A stretch of DNA of 37,512 nucleotides, taken from NCBI GenBank assembly GCA_039111635.1, contig JBCAQO010000083.1, positions 1 to 37,512 of the forward strand, given 5' to 3'. The notes below the pieces were generated by a model. It was given only the letters and a program-made list of their open reading frames with translations, made no database searches and was not told the origin of the DNA. Below, piece after piece: positions 18,608-31,614 of this stretch. The position numbers and the translations under genes are program-made. Numbering within the stretch: position 1 is the stretch's first letter; the number at the start of each line of letters is the position of its first letter. Source of the DNA: Heterobasidion occidentale. Its lineage: Eukaryota > Basidiomycota > Agaricomycetes > Russulales > Bondarzewiaceae.

Positions 18608-19949
18608 CTCAAAGGACGCCCGGAAACGAGGTCGGTGATGCTGCGTACGTGTGTGCTGCTTGCTGAGTGCGAGTGGGCGCAGAGTCGGTGGGCAGCAGCA
18701 TGCACGCCTCGAAAATGCGGGCGATGCTGAGGAACACGTGGCTGAGATCTGGGCCCGATGACGCGTCTCCTCCACTGCGAGCAGCTGCGAGGTTGCCAGC
18801 ACCATTTCCTTTCCGTTCCACACTCCGTCGTCGAGCGCTCATCTCGAGTCGTGCACGATACCCTACCTCGAAACCGCGTTTGGCTACTCATTTCGCAGAG
18901 CCTAGACATCCTCAGTTTACGATGGCCATTGACAGATCCTGCATTTTCGAGCAAGTCACCCATCCCCGCAGGAGACTCAATCGACATCAGCGCGTCTCTC
19001 TCAAGCACAAATTCTCATTCGTCTTCTAACATCAGCCATCTTGTTCTCGTCGACCAGACAGATTTTGCAGGGTCGGACGGGTCGCAGACCTTGCGACCTG
19101 CATCGTCGGTACCCTCCCCGTCCTCATACTCGACGCGTCGCTCGCACGACACGATCTTGTCACGGCCCCCGCGCTCATCCATCCTCGTGACAGCATTAAC
19201 CTTGTCAACACAATGGTGGCGGTTGACTGCGCACGCCACAACATCATCAAGGGCCGCCTCCAGAATCGTTGACGGGCGACTATGCGTTCTCTCGTATCTC
19301 TCGTGTCGTTAAGCGAGATTCACCTTTGCATCTTCCTCAAACATGGATTCCAGCCCTGTCACTTGAGCAGGGATGGGAGAACCACTCGCGATCACAGGTG
19401 TTGTTCTGCGCACTTGCTTTTTTTCTTTTATTTACATACAACGGATCTGCCATGCTTGCAGGATTTACGGGCCTGGGCGTGTATGTCGATCAGTCCTTGT
19501 GTATGACGGAGTAGCTGATACTGTGGACATTTTGGTTGGCAGTATAGCTTCAGTCGGAACATTGCACCGGTGGTTGGTTACTGCGAGCGCTGAGCAAGCA
19601 TGACATCATGGAATGGTCTCGAGAGCACCCATGCAATAAACTGTCAAACCCACCATCTGTAGGATGTCGTTAGTCGACCATTGACAGATTCCGACACAGA
19701 TCGCAGCCCACAGTATTCTTGTTTCTGGACCGCTCCGGCAGTTTCGAGTCAGCGGCGGCTGGATCTGATGGCCTCTGCGTCCACTTCCGACCGCCACTAG
19801 CGATGACGCTCCGTCGATCCTCGACACGCATGACATCACCCGCTCGAGCAGCTCCTGGCTGGCATCTACTTCGTATCCACGGTGCACCACTTATATAGCC
19901 TAACGGGCCCTGCGTGATGCGCGCAAATACCCCTCCCGCACATACAATC
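18608..19949. other. Region between divergent UBP2 and membrane-protein genes, with a coding-like fragment
   Basis: Both promoters must lie here. On the + strand, 19072-19263 reads as a coding-like stretch (VADLATCIVGTLPVLILDAS, LARHDLVTAPALIHPRDS, VDCARHNIIKGRLQNR, stop) after a possible TTTTGCAG acceptor. About 19269-19395 reads TGDYAFSRISRVVKRDSPLH and on to GWENHSRSQ in another frame, ending at a possible GTGTTG donor. No start codon or consistent splice pattern joins them, so I list this as a possible decayed gene rather than a CDS. Confidence 0.35.
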
Positions 19950-20971
19950 ATGAGTCTCCTAACGCTCACGCAGGCGCGGCCCCTCGCCATCGCCTCTTTC
20001 GTCGTCAACTTCCTCGCCCAAACGGCCGGGATGCTGATCAAGCCCAACATGAAAGACGTCGCCGACGCCGTGCGTCTCTCCCTAATTACCTCGCCTCTGT
20101 TCGTGTGTTCGCGTGTGTGCGTGCTCACGGGGCGCGACAGAACCACTACGCGTTTTCCCCGAACCCGTGGTTCATCGCGGGCTTCTTCTCGGCGCAGACC
20201 GTGATCCAGGCGTGGTGGCTGGGCACGCTGTGGACCATGCCCGAAGCGCAGGAGCTCGAGTCGGCCGACGACGAGGAGACGCGCGCGGCCACGCTCGCCT
20301 ACGTGCCCGTATACGCCCTCGGCAACCTCTGCATCGGTACGCACCCCTCACCTCGACCCCGCGCCCCTCACATCCCACACCTGACAACCCTCCGCTCCCC
20401 ACCCCCGCTTTCTAGCCGGCTGGCTCCTCTTCTGGCTCCGCTCCCAATTCCTCCTCTCCCAGTCCCTCGTCACGCTCAACACCCTCGCCCACCTCGCCGC
20501 CGTCTTCTTCCTCCCCGTCCTCTCCACCTCGCTCGCATCCCAATCCCGCACGCGCGCGCGCTTGCTGCTGCATCTAGCCGCCAAGACGTTCGCAGGCGTC
20601 GCCGTGCTCGATCTCATCGACAACGGCGCCGTCGCGCTGCGCTTCGCGCATCCAGACACGATGGCCACGGTCGGCGTGCCCGTCGTCTTCGGCCTGCTCG
20701 TGCGTCCGCCCTTTCGCCCGCCTCTGCGAAAGGCTTTCCTTTCTGATTTCGTTGGCCTCCGATGGGTCAGGCCCTGGTCTCGGACCCCGTGTTCGGCGCG
20801 TGCCTCGTCTGCGATCTCCTTGCGCTCGCTGCGGGCCAGCAGGGGCGCTGGGGCGCGCAGCTGGCGTGGTACGCCGGCTCGACCGCCGCTGTCGTCGGGA
20901 TTAAGGCATTGCAGGCGTTCTACGGCAAGCCGGGCGGTATCAGGCTCGGGAGGGAGAGCGACTTGTCTTGA
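19950..20971 (+). CDS. Multi-pass membrane protein, 266 aa, four exons
   Basis: Exons are 19950-20069, 20141-20336, 20416-20699 and 20771-20971. All junctions are GT-AG and in phase. The start is MSLLTLTQARP at 19950. An in-frame upstream ATG at 19917 would add a short non-hydrophobic leader and is less likely. Hydrophobic segments occur near residues 12-30 (LAIASFVVNFLAQTAGMLI), 51-72 (WFIAGFFSAQTVIQAWWLG), 90-116 (YVPVYALGNLCIGAGWLLFW), 125-147, 175-195, 200-213 and 222-240, suggesting six or seven membrane spans. The loop at about residues 76-87 is acidic (EAQELESADDEE). I believe it is a conserved fungal membrane family of unknown function (DUF1774-like is one candidate, not verified). 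The last exon ends RLGRESDLS. Confidence 0.75.
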
Positions 20972-21369
20972 GGACGGCTGTACCGGCATTTTTTGTTTAT
21001 GAGGTCGTGGTGTGGGTTTAATCTGGTCTGTGTATTCTACTTCTCTTGTTATGTTGGATGGTGGCGCGGGGCGACGTTTGCCTTGTGGTCAGATTGGCCG
21101 TCTTCTGCGTCGCGTACTCATTGTCATCTTACACAGAAGAAAGTCGTTTTGATAAGTGTCATAACATGCGATGCAATCTCAATCGGTCTATCTGATGTCT
21201 CCTTGGACCCAAACTACCCCGATGCCCGCGTCGGCACGGTGAATAGTAAATTGTCGAAAGCCCCTCGTTGAATATCGTACATGTACTAGGTTAATATATA
21301 TGCACAAGGTAATCGCGGGGGCAGAGGTGCAGCTACTACGCATCAGCTTCACAGGGTGCACGACGAGGA
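20972..21369. other. Short intergenic region between convergent genes
   Basis: Holds the 3' flanks of the membrane protein gene (+) and the zinc-knuckle gene (-). Nothing else is supported. Confidence 0.4.
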
Positions 21370-22685
21370 TCAGACCGCCTCTGCCAAATAGCACTCCTGC
21401 GCGCCGTGGTCTGCGTCTCCGCACCCGGAGCACTCGTGCCGGTCGTCGTGCCTCCTGGAGTTACAGCCCCTCGCGAGCTGCCAGCTGAAACACAACTCGA
21501 CGCCGTCGGGGTTCACGAGCGGCCCGCCGGCGCTGCGCCAGCACCGCGCGGGCGTCCCGTCCCAGAGCACGTCGGCGGTGCACCGCGACATGCCGGGGTG
21601 GACGTAGCTGTGCGTCCACGGCTCGTCGATGTCGATGTGCTCGTGCCCGCGCGCGAGGCAGAGGGCACAGACGGGCAGGCCGGGGCGGGAGGAGGCGCGC
21701 GCGTTGGGCGAGCGCGCGCGCGGGCGTCTCTGTCTGGGGGAGGCGGACCGCCGGCGCGGGGAGCGGCTGCGGTCGCGGCTCCCGTCGCGGGAGAGGCGGT
21801 CGTGCATCATGCTTTCCGCCTGCATGGCGCGGTGTGGGGACGCGGGTGCGCAATGCGGAGACACGAGTGGGCAGGGGGGAGATGGGGAGGATAACGTCGT
21901 AGATGGGGGAGATGCTGAGCGGTGCGCTTGTGAGAGAAAGACCGAGCGGGAACTGACCTCGGCCATCGCGGCGACTTGCAGGTTCCGCAGGTGCTCGCTC
22001 GTGATGTTCCTGAGGAGCGTCTCGTTGAAGAGGCCGATGTTGAACGCCTCGCCGCCTCTGAAGCTGTCGTACCAGGAGCGGCGCACGCTCGCCTGGTAGC
22101 GCAGCAGAGCCGTCTCCCCGTACTCCCGGAATCGGTAGGGGTGCGCGTCGAGGGCGCGGTAGAACGCCGTGACGGAGTCGACGAAGTCCGCCTCCCACCC
22201 GCACTTTTTCATCTCGTCCAGCATCACTATCATGCCGACGGACATCTGGCTCCACGTGAGATCGGCGTCCTGGACTACCTCGTCGGATGAGGCGAGCCCC
22301 TCGACGGCGAGGGAGCGCTGGCAGCCCTCGCGGGTGAAGTGCCACAGCTCCACGTACTCGAAGTTCGTCAGCCTGTCGATCGCGTAGCGGGAGGGCACGT
22401 AGGTGGGGTAGTCGGGCGCCGCGCGCGCCTCGTTGAAGGCGGGCAGGCTCGAGGCCTTCGTCGTCTTCCCAACTTGGCGGAGGCGCGCGTCGCTGGACAC
22501 CAGCTGCGCGGCCCACAAGAGGCGCTGTCGCGCGTTGACGGCGGTCCACGTGCTCGCGAGGCGCAGCGCCGTCTGCTTGTCGCTCTCGCCTGGCAGCGCG
22601 AGGTCGCGTCGGACGCCGGCCCAGTCCGCGCTCGCGAACTCGGGCAGACGTCTGCGTTGGGATCAGATGCTATGCGCGGGGGCAT
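21370..22685 (-). CDS. CCHC zinc-knuckle protein related to retroelement ORFs, start region unclear
   Basis: The main exon runs from about 22650 to 21958 and the last from 21819 to 21370. The 138-nt intron (21820-21957, GTCAGT...GCAG) happens to be open and in phase. The N-terminal part is helical (FASADWAGVRRDLALPGESD, later NFEYVELWHFTREGCQRSL). The last exon has an Arg/Ser-rich stretch (SRDRSRSPRRRSASPRQRR) and then zinc-binding segments CALCLARGH, SRCTADVLWDG, CFSWQLARGCNS and ECSGCGDADHGAQEC. The last is a CX2CX4HX4C knuckle of the retroviral nucleocapsid type. In my memory the same C-terminus precedes reverse transcriptase in agaricomycete DIRS-like elements. Here the protein stops right after the knuckle. 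At the 5' end the ATG at 22685 (MPPRIASDPNADV) is one base out of frame with LPEFASADW. Either a splice acceptor at about 22656 brings in an upstream exon, or the start is frameshifted. Confidence 0.65.
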
Positions 22686-23241
22686 GATGGCAAGAGTTAA
22701 GAGGAGCGAGCCTGTGCGTTCACGCGCTGACGAGGCGGGTGCGGCCTAGGTCTTACGGAAGGTACGTATACACCCGTGCCTCACTCCCAGCTTAAGCCTT
22801 AGAAGCCAATGGACGGCACTGGAGGCCAGTCAGTTTCCGCATTCCGCTCCGTGACATCCTTGACGCCGCATTGCGCCTCGCCTCGGCCTCATCACGCACG
22901 CCTCCACCACTGACGAGAGAACTCAACAAAGTTCAAGCCGCAAAATCCTCTCTGCTGTTGTTTCATAGGTCATCTTGTCTTCGCTAGCGACGCTTCGTTT
23001 TCACCGACGTTCAACAGGGCTCTTCAAGGCCAGCCAGTCGCGCACGTGTGATACCGAACACATTTTGCGCCGGAATGTAAGCGTCAGGTCGCCGACATCG
23101 ACATAGGATTAGGATATGACGGTATAGCCAAGGCCCAAAGTCAGTCTATCCACGCCATCCGAGCCGTCCACTACGACGTCGAAACGAGAGTCGACCACTC
23201 GCCTAGCAACGAAAGTGCCCAAGGCGGTCCGCTCGCGGCAC
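22686..23241. other. Intergenic region between two - strand genes
   Basis: Contains the 5' flank of the zinc-knuckle gene and the 3' flank of MCR1. No coding sequence is supported. Confidence 0.4.
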
Positions 23242-24781
23242 TTAGAACTTGTACACCTGGTCCTCGGTGTACCCGAGCTCCTTGAGGATCCCGCCGACCG
23301 CGCCCTGCTTCGGGCCCTCCTTCTTCCCCGCAATCGCGGCGACCTGGCCGGGCGGGCCTATATTGCGTTTTTGAACGATAGGTCAGTCGAAGAGTTACCT
23401 TTTTGACGCGGAGGGGGAGAGGTGGAAGGGGAAGGGAGGGGAGGGGAGAGGGACGCACCGCAGACGAAGACTTTGACTTTGTCGTTGAGGGAGGGGGGCG
23501 CGAGGTGCTGCTTTAGCACGTCTTTGGACAGGAATCCGGTGTGACCTGAGGAGACGCGAAAGAACAGGATGTCAGCAGAGCGAGGATATGTACGCGACCG
23601 TCAGGCCGTGCGCGTGCTCCGAACAAAGGCCAGGGTCGCAGGCGTGCATGGCGGGGCGATCACGGCACGAGACGGAGGCCGCAAGCGAAAAGCGAGATCG
23701 CGCGCACCTGTCCACGCCTTGCCGCTCTCGGGCTTGTCGACGGCGTACAAGACATCGAACGTATCCGGGTGCGCCTTCCTGAGCGCGTCGAACTCCTCGC
23801 GGAGGAGGATGTCGGCCTCGGTCTGGTTCGCGAAGACGAGCTTGAACTTGGTCTTGTTGGACGGGTCCGCGAGCGCGTAGGTGAGGATCTGGTAGAGCGG
23901 GGTGCTGCGGGAGTCTTAGAGCGAGCGGAGAGGCGGAGCGAGGGAGGGACGTACATGCCGCTGCCGCCGCCGATGAGCGCGACCTCGTCGAACTCGTTCA
24001 CTACATGCCCGGCACGCGCACGAACATCACGAACCGACGTCAGCACCTACACGCGCAAACCCGACCGCCCGCGCGCGCGGCGTCTCCCCGACGTTGCCCG
24101 AACGCGGCCCACGCACCTTTATACGGGAACTTCGCGATCGGGCCCTTGATGCCGAGCGTGTCGCCGACCTTGAGGTCGTGGATGTGCTTCGAGGCGTTGC
24201 CGGCGTCGTATTTCTTGACGAGGAGCGCGAGCTCGCCGGGGGTGTCGGGCTGGGAGACGGGGGTGTACGGGCGCACGACGGGGCGGCCTTTGGCGTCCGT
24301 GAGGGCGGCGGGGTCGGAGGCGCGCACGAGGAGGCAGGAGGCGACGGGGAGGAGGGAGGCTTCGTTGTTCGGGAGCTCGAAGACGAAGCTGCGTGGGTGT
24401 CAGCTGGCAGGCAGGCCCGGCACGGAGAAGGGGGTAGTGGTTTGTGAGAAGGGGGACGCACGTGGCGGTGTTGTGGTTGTAGGGGACGACGCGCTTGAGC
24501 TTGAAGTCGAGGAAGTTCTGCGGGTCGAGCGGGCTCTTCTCCTGCACCTTCTTCGGCGTGGGCGCGGTGCTGTTGAGGAAGATGTAGCCGCCGAGGCCGA
24601 GGGTGCCGGCGGAGATGAGGTAGAGCGGGAGGTTCGACTGAGCCTTTTTCGGGGCGGATTCGGTCGTGTACCGGCGGGAGGCGGCGGCCTGTGGATATTT
24701 TGTGAGATTATTGGGTGCGGATCGCGAAAAGAAATGGGTTACGGCGGAGCGGGCCAAAGTGGCTGCGCGAATGAAGGACAT
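23242..24781 (-). CDS. mcr1: NADH-cytochrome b5 reductase, mitochondrial type, 345 aa, six exons
   Basis: Exons (- strand): 24781-24462, 24388-24117, 24000-23955, 23904-23708, 23545-23459 and 23357-23242. All phases fit, total 1038 nt. The enzyme passes electrons from NADH through FAD to cytochrome b5 and, in mitochondria, supports ergosterol synthesis and protection from oxidants. The N-terminus is basic and serine-rich ([20 protein letters not shown]), fitting a mitochondrial presequence. A membrane span follows at about 51-69 ([19 protein letters not shown]). The FAD site RPYTPVS is at 146-152, GPIAKFPYK at 189-197, the NADH motif GGGSGITP at 208-215 and CGPPGQ at 307-312. The C-terminus [14 protein letters not shown] is typical. 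Length and order equal yeast Mcr1. It is divergent to HOG1. Confidence 0.95.
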
Positions 24782-25431
24782 TGGGGGGTGCGCTGGCTGG
24801 AGAAAATAGGATGTGGTGGACGAGCAACAAGCGAGGCGACGAGGGACGGCGTTTGTGCAGTGTCGCGCTCAGGACACGCAATGGTGTCATCTCAGCTGAC
24901 GGCTGAGGAAAATGAAAAAAAAATGAAATTATGGGACAAATTGGGCCGAAAGAGGCAAGGGTAACGTCATAAGGAAACCGAGGGAAACGAGGGAAACGGC
25001 AGAGATCCAGATTGGTTTTCGCTTGCGGCGACGAATGGGGAGCGGGGTCTAATAATCATTCGCATCATCCATCGATCGTCGGCGCGTCTTTGGCGCTCGC
25101 CGTCTGCAACGGTATTGGGCGTCGCCTCTGCGTCGACGAGAACGGATGAGACGGCACGGATCCAGGACGATAGACCGGATTCGAAAGCTCACGGATGAGA
25201 GAGCAGGCCAAAAATAAAGGGATCACGGGAGTGTGCAGTGTGCATGTATGTTAGCAATGGCGGGCGGGCAGCCACCGCATTACGACGCCGGTCTCGGCCA
25301 TCCGAGCACTCCAACCAACCTTACATACCTTGCTCCCTCTCCCTCCAATCGACCTCGATCTTCCCTCTCCACCCTCTCACCCCACTTGCTCCTCGCTCCC
25401 AGCTCAACGTCGTCGTCCTATCGTCCCCCCC
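24782..25431. promoter_or_regulatory. Shared promoter region of MCR1 (-) and HOG1 (+)
   Basis: The two start codons are 650 bp apart. A triple GAAACCGAGG / GAAACGAGG / GAAACGGC tract lies at about 24976-25001. An AT-rich AAAAATAAAG lies at about 25210. The stretch before HOG1 is CT-rich (about 25325-25431), common in fungal leaders. No individual regulator site can be named with confidence. Confidence 0.4.
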
Positions 25432-28210
<2,779 letters not shown>

Positions 28211-28867
28211 ACGTGCTGCTTCGCGCTGCTTCGTCTCCCTCGTTGCCACGCTCGCGCGCGGGGCAGGAGATATGGCGCGGAAATGCGTGAGCGAGGAGGG
28301 GGATGGATGCTTTTGATGTTTGAATCCCGTTTCTTTTCCTTTCGGGCTGGTAGACGGTGTGGAGGAGGAAGAGGCTTTCTTTGTATCTATCACGGCACAC
28401 GAAGCGGGAGCAAGCAGCAGCAAAAGAAGAAACAGAAGAAACAGAAGCCCGTGTACCAACTAGTGTAGTGTTTTTTTCCCGTCGTATTTGTCTGTCTATC
28501 CCCCTCTATATCCGTCGGCCACTCGTTTCGTTTGTTCGTTTGTCGTGTGTACTCCTTTGTCCCTCGTCTCGTTTTCTTTTTTCTTTTGTTTTTCCTGTTT
28601 CGTCTTGTGGGTCGTTGTCTCTGTCACGATCTCCCGATTCCCACTCCCGCATCCCACGTCCATATCTCCCATCCCGTCCCGTCTCGTCTCTTCTCGTTCC
28701 TTCTCGTCTCGTCTCGTCCCATCCCACCCCACCCAAACCAACCATTCCCATCCTGTCTCATCGGCCACGAGCATTCCCACCACCTTCCCTTCCCTCGACA
28801 TCGGCCCATAGCCTCCCATCGCCCTCGGCACTCCCCCCGACCCCCGACCCTCGACTGAATTGGTACT
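28211..28867 (+). other. HOG1 3' flank with a long pyrimidine-rich tract
   Basis: From about 28455 to 28850 the + strand is dominated by C and T, with repeated TCTCGTC/CCCATCC words (for example 28672-28750). Open frames here on both strands come from this low complexity. A purine-rich ACAGAAGAAACAGAAG run lies at about 28430-28446. Confidence 0.5.
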
Positions 28868-29178
28868 CATACTTCTACGTACACAGCTACATAAATCATA
28901 CTCGCACTCGCACACGTATTTGGTTGGTTATACTCATGTTCTCGCGTGTCTCGTCTCGTCGCGGCCCGTCCTGCCGTTAGTCTCTCGTCTGTCGCCTCGT
29001 GGTGATCCTTGGTTTGTTCGTTCACTGTTTGTGTTGGGGTCGACGAATAGGCTGGTTTTGAGTGGTCAACGTTCGACGTTCAGCGGAGGGATTGGCTTTG
29101 GAGTTTGTATGTATATTGATGCTGAGGGGAGGGGGTAGCGTCGGGTGTTTGGGTCCGCTTGCGCCTCCTGCTCCAAGC
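28868..29178 (+). repeat. Diverged intergenic duplicate, copy A
   Basis: It begins CATACTTCTACGTACACAGC, identical to copy B at 33271. It continues with CTCGCACTCGCACACG (B: CTCGCAGTCGCACACG), TCGACGAATAGGCTGG (B: TCGATTAGGCTGG) and GCGTCGGGTGTTTGGGTCC near 29149 (B: GCGTCGGGTGTTGGGTCC), always in the same order. Total length is about 310 bp. No reading frame is shared. Confidence 0.75.
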
Positions 29179-29681
29179 CTAGTCTCCATGACTGACCTCA
29201 CACAGAAGACACTCGCTCTGTATCGATTATGGAGGGCGCTCATTGATTTCGTTGCCGATCAATCTATCGATCGGTTCCCCTCTCGACATAGTAGATGGTT
29301 TTGGAACTTGCCTCTGACTTTGCGCCTTGGCTTGATTGTCGTGCACGGACCTGTTTTTGCAACGATGCGGTCGCTTTGCGCTGCGTTCCAAAGCAAGGCG
29401 AATTTTCCGAGACTAATCGAGAACTTCATAACGTCGGTGAGAACAAAGGGTCCCTAGCAGGGTAACGGAACAATACAGAATCGCCGTTGGAGTTATTGCG
29501 TACGATTGCAAACGCTTAAAGTTTTTTAAAAGCGTTGCAGGAGGCTTGTTGAAGGTATAGAGCGCAAATTCGACTAACGCACATGTTATAGAACGATCAA
29601 ATGGGATGATCACAGAGTTGAAACGTTGAAACCACTGGCTTCGTATAAGCAAATGAGGCATCATCGTCAAATGTAAATGCA
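29179..29681. other. Intergenic DNA between repeat copy A and the HNH pseudogene
   Basis: No supported coding sequence. It contains the 3' flank of the - strand pseudogene. Frames here are short and without motifs. Confidence 0.4.
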
Positions 29682-31614
29682 CTATACAGTCCGTGCATGT
29701 TTCCATGGCCGCTCTTCCGCATAACGTCCTAATTGTTTGTCGTTGAGCACGAGCGATGTCCATCCACGTCGCTTCCCAACCTCCTTCGTACAACGCAATC
29801 GCCAGGTATCTACAGTCCGAGAAAGGTGCCCGCGATTCGCCCTATATTCAGACGCCGCTTCAGATGGGCTCAGGCTAACAAGGGCGTCGTAATCAGAGTC
29901 AGTTGAGCCATCGTCACTGCCATCATGGATACGGTTTCTAGGACCGAAACAGCGGGAGCAAACTGTTGGCATCCATGCAAATCGACTGCGAAAGCACGGC
30001 CCAGTGCAAGTTGTTAGAGATAGGCTGCGTTTGTTCGGTGGCCTTGTGTATGAGTCTACAGATGACATCCTGAGAGGAGTACGAGACGTCGATGCAAACG
30101 ATGGAGGCGGTTTGAGCTCGAGCCAAATGCGATACACATATTGCAAGTTATAAAGCATGATTGTGGCAGCACGCTCAGAAATTGGCCAAAGCGACTTTAC
30201 CACAGCCGAAATTCCTGATGGCCCAGACAACGCATGGCGAAACAGCTTTGCAGCTGCGTCGAGCATGACAAATGAGGTTTGACGCGAGAGGTAAGAATCG
30301 GTAGAGTGTCGAATGGATATGGATGGCGAGTGGAGATTCGATCGACGGTTATTGGGATGGGTGGTGAGGATGTTCCGGTCGAATCTGGACAGTCGAAACA
30401 TTCCATCGAAGGAATATCATTGCCAAGTGGTAACAGCCGGTATTCAAAGATCTCAACACCCTCATAAATCTACACAATCGTCAGATAGATACGACAATGG
30501 AATGGAAGAAAGAAATACAAACCGTCTCGATGTGGGATTGTTGATTCGGACTTTTGAGATCACCGAGGAATTTTTGACAACGTACCCATGTTCTGTCCAC
30601 CATTTCAGGAGACGGAAGCAAAAGCCACTCGTTGCTGTCAAACGATTCGAACAAGTCATGCCGAACTAAACCGTGGAGAGCATCAGTGTCCATTTGGGCG
30701 CGGACAACAATAAAGCGTACGATATATTCTATTTGCTTCTATTTCCAACTCGAGGGAATCATACTGCATCCCCCACATCCATTCGAGACGCGTAAGCTGC
30801 ATCTGAGAGTCAGCGATTGCGTCGACGATCGGAAACATAGGATGGAGCATACTAGTTCATTATTTCGCCAGTGGCGCGGATTGAGCAAGTAACACGGTTC
30901 GATTGGCGCGTCTGATTCAAGCTTTTTGTGACAAGGCATTGCTTGATGTTCGGGATTACTGATCGCGGAACTTCAGCAATGGTAGCAGGATTTTCGAAGC
31001 GCTGATCCACATCTGAAGTTGAAAACTTAGTAACAGAATGGGCAATCACCCAATGACATACATACTGGAGATATTGGAAGAACTCGTCTTGCTAGTACTT
31101 GCAAACGGAGCAGAGAAGTTAGAAGAACGGTTGATCTCTGGTAAAACATATGTATGAGAAAATGTAAGTGGTTATAGACAAGGGTCTGCGCACCCAATGC
31201 GTCTATGACTTCGACCCCTTTGCGCCTTTTGGCCGGGCTTGACACATTCGACGTTGATAAATCTCTTGCGCGCTTCCGACTGAGGCATTTTACACCTAAG
31301 TCTATAGTGCGTCGAATGCGAGTGCCATGATTTGAACCTTCAGAAAGACGTTCAATATCGGTCTTCAATGGGCTTGACCCAATCAGTGTTGTAGACGCAG
31401 CACTATTGTGACGTTTGATTGCCAAAGGGATAGAGGGTAAGACGCGGCCGGCATGTCGAGAAGAATGTTCTACGGTTCCATGAACTAGATGAAGAGTAAA
31501 TACAAGCAAGGGTAGCACGAATGTAGAAGCACCTTTGATGTCTGAACAGCCCGTCTCCACACCGCTTGCGGCTGCGCTTGGCCACCTCGATGGTAAAGAT
31601 CCTATATTACCCAT
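29682..31614 (-). pseudogene. HNH-endonuclease-like gene, multi-exon, two frameshifts
   Basis: A consistent splice pattern reads from MGNIGSLPSRWPSAAASG (31614) to a stop at 29682. Exons with good borders are 31012-30853, 30802-30721, 30665-30523 and 30469-29682, plus three upstream. The core resembles the fungal HNH family (PF13391-like): KQCLVTK, IEPCYLLNPRHW, MQLTRLEWMWGMQYDSLELE, ANRIYLRHDLFESFDSNEW, LLPSPEMVD, EIFEYRLLPL and VKPHFVMLDAAAKLF. A one-base loss in the A-run at about 30922-30928 breaks CLVTK from LESDAP. Another at about 30270-30275 breaks VKPH from FVMLD. The first metal-site His of the family (CH.IP) is Tyr here (CYLLNP), while Asn (ANRIY) and the last His (RHDLF) remain. 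So it is probably inactive as protein and as enzyme. The tail is Ser/Arg-rich. Confidence 0.7.

Noticed and set aside
28455..28980. Open frames of 80-207 codons on both strands after HOG1
   Set aside because: They come from the pyrimidine-rich tract (Ser/Arg/Pro or Gly/Arg/Trp repeats) and carry no domain.
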